Assembly (NCBI GenBank): GCA_003132325.1
Contig: PKXK01000184.1
Location: 1-42,781, forward strand
From: Acidobacteriaceae bacterium
Lineage (GTDB): Bacteria; Acidobacteriota; Terriglobia; Terriglobales; Acidobacteriaceae
Length of the DNA: 42,781 nucleotides
Reading direction: 5' to 3'
Of this stretch, positions 39,545-42,781 are shown piece by piece. The position numbers and the translations under genes are program-made. The stretch's first letter is position 1, and the number at the start of each line of letters is the position of its first letter. The notes beneath the pieces are model-generated. The model did no database searches. It saw nothing but the letters and a program-made list of their open reading frames with translations, and was not told where the DNA came from.

Positions 39545-41056
39545 TTGAGCTTCATTGAGGAACTACGCCCATTTCTGCGGCTGCGGTGGATGCAGTTGTG
39601 CGCTTTGGTCACGCTGCTGACTGGAGTGGGAGTAATCGCGTTACAGCTGAAGTTCTCGGTTCTCGACCTCGACATCTGGTGGCATCTCAAAGTTGGCGAC
39701 TGGATCGTCGAGCATCTGGCCGTTCCTCATACCGGCATTCTGTCGCGCACCGCGGCCAATCGCCCGTGGGTTGCCTACAGTTGGGGCTATGAGGTGTTGC
39801 TGTCGCGGGCCTACGCGTGGTTCGGTCTCCTTGGGATTGGTATCCTCGGAACGTTTCTCACCCTCGCCGTCGCGTATGCCGTTTACTGGATGCTTCGGCG
39901 TCTTTCGGGCCGGTTCTGGCTGGCGTGCGCGTTGACCGCGGTCGTTTGTTCGGCGTTCCTCTTCAACGGAATGCCGCGGCCTTTCTTTTTTTCCATGGTG
40001 CTGTTCGCGATCACGCTGACTCTTCTTCTGGAGGCGAATCGCAGCGGCCGTGACAAAGTGCTCTACTGGTTGCCGCCGATTTTTCTGTTGTGGGCGAACC
40101 TGCACATCCAGTTCATCTATGGGCTGTTCCTGATAGGTCTATTCGTTGGCGTATCGCTCGGGCAGCGTCTGGCGAACACGCTTGGGATTGCTCCCGGGTT
40201 CCTGCTTCCTCCCACGCTTCCGGCCAAGAATCTAGTGGTTTTGTCCGTCGTCTGCACACTCGCAACCCTGGTGGGCCCGAACTTCTATCATCCCTATGTG
40301 GCGGTCTACGAGTATTCGAAGGCGAAGTTTGCCTACTCCGTCATCCAGGAACTGCAGCCGCTCACCTTTCGTTGGTATAACGAGTACGCGGAACTCCTGC
40401 TCACGGCCGCAGGGTTCTTCGCCGTGGGATGGCAAAAAAAACTCGACCCATTCAAGTTAGCGTTGCTGACAGTCGCGAGCGTGGTTGCATTTCGCACCAT
40501 GCGCGACGCCTGGTTCATCTGCATTCCAGCCGCGGCGTGCATCGCGGACCTTCGCGCTCCGGAGGCGGAGGGCGACCGCCCCAAGTACGACCGTCCGGAG
40601 AGTTGGTTTGAGAGTGCCGGAGTAGCAGTGGCCGTCGTCCTGTTGCTGGCGTTACTCTCACGTGGTACCGACTTCAACCAACGCAGTTTTGATCGGGTGA
40701 TCAGTGCGCAATATCCGGTGAACGCGATTAACTTCCTCCGGCGAAACCCGGTTCCCGGTCCGCTCTACAACAATCTCAACTGGGGCGGCTTCCTGATGTG
40801 GTACATGCCCGATTACCCGGTGGCGATCGACGGGCGCAACGATCTTTACGGGGACGATCTGGACCGCCTCTTCTTCAACTCCCAGAACGCCGATACGTCG
40901 TATACCACCGACCCTTATCTCAATGAGGCGGGCGTCGTGCTGCTGGATTCACAGCTTCCGCTGGCCAAGATACTGACTGTTGATCCGCGCTTCCAGCTCG
41001 TATTTCACGATGAGATTGCGACCGTATTCGCGCGGCGCCAGGTACCTCATGACTGA
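39545..41056 (+). CDS. Polytopic membrane protein of unknown function (GT-C-like)
   Basis: 503 aa. TTG 39545 is chosen because AAGGAG stands 9 nt upstream; the frame is open to 39428 without a good site. About ten to twelve transmembrane helices from residue 15 (LCALVTLLTGVGVIALQL) to 395. A short conserved lumenal/periplasmic loop with LDIWWHLKVGDWIVEH just after the first helix resembles GT-C-type glycosyltransferase topology with an acidic loop. The soluble C-terminus carries YNNLNWGGFLMWYMPDYPVAIDGRNDLYGD. Sugar transfer is inferred, not shown. The stop overlaps the following gene by 8 nt. Confidence 0.75.
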   Translation: MSFIEELRPFLRLRWMQLCALVTLLTGVGVIALQLKFSVLDLDIWWHLKVGDWIVEHLAVPHTGILSRTAANRPWVAYSWGYEVLLSRAYAWFGLLGIGILGTFLTLAVAYAVYWMLRRLSGRFWLACALTAVVCSAFLFNGMPRPFFFSMVLFAITLTLLLEANRSGRDKVLYWLPPIFLLWANLHIQFIYGLFLIGLFVGVSLGQRLANTLGIAPGFLLPPTLPAKNLVVLSVVCTLATLVGPNFYHPYVAVYEYSKAKFAYSVIQELQPLTFRWYNEYAELLLTAAGFFAVGWQKKLDPFKLALLTVASVVAFRTMRDAWFICIPAAACIADLRAPEAEGDRPKYDRPESWFESAGVAVAVVLLLALLSRGTDFNQRSFDRVISAQYPVNAINFLRRNPVPGPLYNNLNWGGFLMWYMPDYPVAIDGRNDLYGDDLDRLFFNSQNADTSYTTDPYLNEAGVVLLDSQLPLAKILTVDPRFQLVFHDEIATVFARRQVPHD

Positions 41057-42650
41057 ACCGACTGAGACGGAACCGACTGATGCTCTCCGCGAAGCGCTAA
41101 GTGATGAACCGCCAGTTGATCCGCCCGCTCCCGTTTCCGGCGCCAGGTCCCCGTCTTCCGCTCCCGCCTCTTCGGTCAACCCGTGGTGGCGCATCGGGGA
41201 TTTCGGCGTGCTCGGCCTGTGGATTACAGTGGTGGGCTGCACCATTGGCTATCACGAAAAGTGGGCGGACGAAGCCCAGGCGTGGCTGATTGCGCGCGAT
41301 CTCGATCTGCGCACTATCTGGTTTCATGAACTGCGCTACGAGGGATCTCCCGGCCTGTGGCACACGATCCTGTGGGTAGCGCAACACGTGTTTCACGCGA
41401 GATACGGTGCCCTCGGCTACATCGGCATGGCCGGCGCCACGGCTGGGGTCGCGCTGCTGATCTTCAAGGCACCCTTCCCCCGGATCATCCGCTGGCCGCT
41501 GGCGTTCACCTATTTCATGGTCTACCAGTACGCGGTGATCGCGCGGCCCTACACACTGCTGCCCCTATTCTGCTTTGCGGCCGCGATTCTGTTTAAGGAC
41601 CTGAAGCATCCCGAACGAATGACGGTGGTGCTGGTCTTGCTGGCGAACTTGAGCCTGCACGGAACGATCATCGCCGGTTGCCTCGGGTTGGCGTATTTGA
41701 TCGAAGCTGTTCGTTTGTGGAACACTCTGGAAGAAAGAGTGCGGAAGCGCTACCAGATTTGCGTCGCGGTGATGGCCCTGACCTTTCTGTTCATTGTCGT
41801 CATCTTGAAGCCGACGCCGGACATCGAAGAATTTGTTCTGAAGAAAGAGTTCGCGCAATTGCCTCCCGCCGCACAGGCGCAATTCCCCACAGCGCTGCGA
41901 AAGCTGACCACGGTCATTTCCGGCGCCTTTCTCGATTGGCTGCTGCCTTCGGTTGTTTTTCTGGTGCTCTCGGGGGCGTGGTGCCTAAAGCGCCGGAGAT
42001 TCCTAGTGTTCGCGTTACCAGTCGGAGCGATGATTGCCTTGTATGCGGTCGTGCACGGATCTGCTCACCACCACGGAACACCGTTCATTGCTGCGATTAC
42101 CGCACTGTGGATTGCGTGGCCCGGCCAGGAAGAACAGCTGGCCTTCAAGGTGCGCGAACGTTGGGCGACGCAGGGCATGATTGCAGTGTTGCTTTGTCTC
42201 TGCTTCGTGAACATTTGGGATTCGGTAGTGGTCATCCAGCACGAACGCCTTTACCCCTATAGCGGCGCCGAGGACGCCGCCAAGTATCTGAAATCGGTGG
42301 GAGCCGATCGTGGGCCAATGTTCGGATTTCTTTTCGGGATGGTTGCCGTGCAGGCTTATTTCGACCACAACATCTTTGCCAACGTTCCGGCCGCATACTT
42401 TCATCACGGCTTGCCCCTTAGCGGAACAAATCTAGACGTCGACGAACTCATTCGAGTCAATCCCGAATACATAACTGCCTATTCACAAGATCCGGAATTG
42501 ATGCTTCAACTCGGTATTCCGCAACTGACTGCGCGAGGGTACGAAATGGTGCACTTTTCGGACGGTTACTATCTCTACAAACGTAGTGTTTACGAAAGAG
42601 AGGTCTACTTCATCCTCCGCCGCACTCGCCCTGGCCTTCCGCAACCGTGA
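41049..42650 (+). CDS. Second polytopic membrane protein of unknown function
   Basis: 533 aa from ATG 41049, which lies inside the last codons of the upstream gene (an earlier ATG at 40980 would overlap it much more). An acidic, Pro/Thr-rich cytosolic start (about 1-50) is followed by about ten transmembrane helices (GLWITVVGCTIGYH onward), with an ADEAQAWLIARDLDLRTIW loop just after the first, typical of GT-C-like family proteins in acidobacteria, and RPYTLLPLFCFAAAILF. The C-terminal segment is soluble (YKRSVYEREVYFILRR). Coupled to the gene before it, so the two likely work on the same envelope substrate. Confidence 0.75.
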   Translation: MTEPTETEPTDALREALSDEPPVDPPAPVSGARSPSSAPASSVNPWWRIGDFGVLGLWITVVGCTIGYHEKWADEAQAWLIARDLDLRTIWFHELRYEGSPGLWHTILWVAQHVFHARYGALGYIGMAGATAGVALLIFKAPFPRIIRWPLAFTYFMVYQYAVIARPYTLLPLFCFAAAILFKDLKHPERMTVVLVLLANLSLHGTIIAGCLGLAYLIEAVRLWNTLEERVRKRYQICVAVMALTFLFIVVILKPTPDIEEFVLKKEFAQLPPAAQAQFPTALRKLTTVISGAFLDWLLPSVVFLVLSGAWCLKRRRFLVFALPVGAMIALYAVVHGSAHHHGTPFIAAITALWIAWPGQEEQLAFKVRERWATQGMIAVLLCLCFVNIWDSVVVIQHERLYPYSGAEDAAKYLKSVGADRGPMFGFLFGMVAVQAYFDHNIFANVPAAYFHHGLPLSGTNLDVDELIRVNPEYITAYSQDPELMLQLGIPQLTARGYEMVHFSDGYYLYKRSVYEREVYFILRRTRPGLPQP

Positions 42651-42781
42651 GTCGGAAGTCCCGCGGGGGAATCCGGTATCTGGTTCGCCATGCCACCGTA
42701 ATGATTGTCACTTCCGATAACGGCATAGCGCTGAAGCGCGGACACATTTTCAACGCGCACCCTCGCAGCCTCCTCCGCTCT
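42647..42781 (+). CDS. Possible start of a further gene, cut by the window end
   Basis: GTG 42647 overlaps the TGA of the preceding gene (GTGA), and the frame is then open for all 45 codons to the end of the window (SRKSRGGIRYLVRHATVMIVT and so on). An ATG at 42701 is in the same frame. Too short to identify. The overlap is the only support. Confidence 0.3.
   Translation, partial: MSRKSRGGIRYLVRHATVMIVTSDNGIALKRGHIFNAHPRSLLRS

Overview
The window looks like a chromosomal segment of a GC-rich, Gram-negative, soil-type bacterium, most likely an acidobacterium (Acidobacteriota, Koribacter/Sulfotelmatobacter-like). This is an inference from the gene families (CRTAC1/ASPIC-UnbV, YVTN and Reg_prop propellers fused or linked to c-type haem, fused MFS/spermidine synthase, split pntAA-pntAB-pntB) and from short palindromic repeat elements between and inside genes. 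No rRNA or other taxonomic marker is present.

Region 1 (about 1-7494) is an integrated phage-like element next to a tRNA-Lys(TTT) gene. It has a tyrosine integrase on the + strand. On the - strand lies a tightly coupled set: an excisionase-type HTH, a 66-aa protein, a Prim-Pol/D5 primase-helicase, an HK97-type major capsid protein, a second HTH protein, small proteins and a short tape-measure-like protein. No terminase, portal or protease is seen, so it may be a capsid-encoding satellite or a decayed prophage; its left end is outside the window. A nested palindrome with a Z-DNA-prone core lies just downstream of the primase.

Region 2 (7.6-17.4 kb) starts with a perfect CRP/FNR-type palindrome and a DAHP synthase. 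It continues with four translationally linked secreted propeller proteins, two carrying CxxCH haem sites, then a RidA-family protein and a periplasmic ligand-binding protein whose 5' end has absorbed a palindromic repeat element. A HAD phosphatase follows.

Region 3 (18.4-22.0 kb) is a proton-translocating transhydrogenase operon (pntAA, pntAB, pntB) interrupted by a GyrI-like gene with an in-frame amber codon.

Region 4 (22.4-29.4 kb) is an accessory island: two unknown proteins, a self-inhibited Fic enzyme whose start codon sits inside a palindrome, a ribbon-helix-helix protein, and divergently from it a five-gene operon (annealing-recombinase-like protein, DUF669-like protein, Cas4/RecB-like Fe-S nuclease, unknown protein, HNH endonuclease). 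That operon has a consensus promoter overlapped by a 7-4-7 palindromic operator. It is the best candidate here for an undescribed system.

Region 5 (29.4-42.8 kb) has a CRP-type site, two paralogous membrane-anchored TPR proteins, a fused MFS/spermidine synthase, then an acyl-AMP ligase, a carrier protein, an MBOAT acyltransferase and an SGNH hydrolase. The last four together resemble the logic of the Dlt system. Two coupled polytopic membrane proteins, possibly followed by the start of a third gene, end the window.
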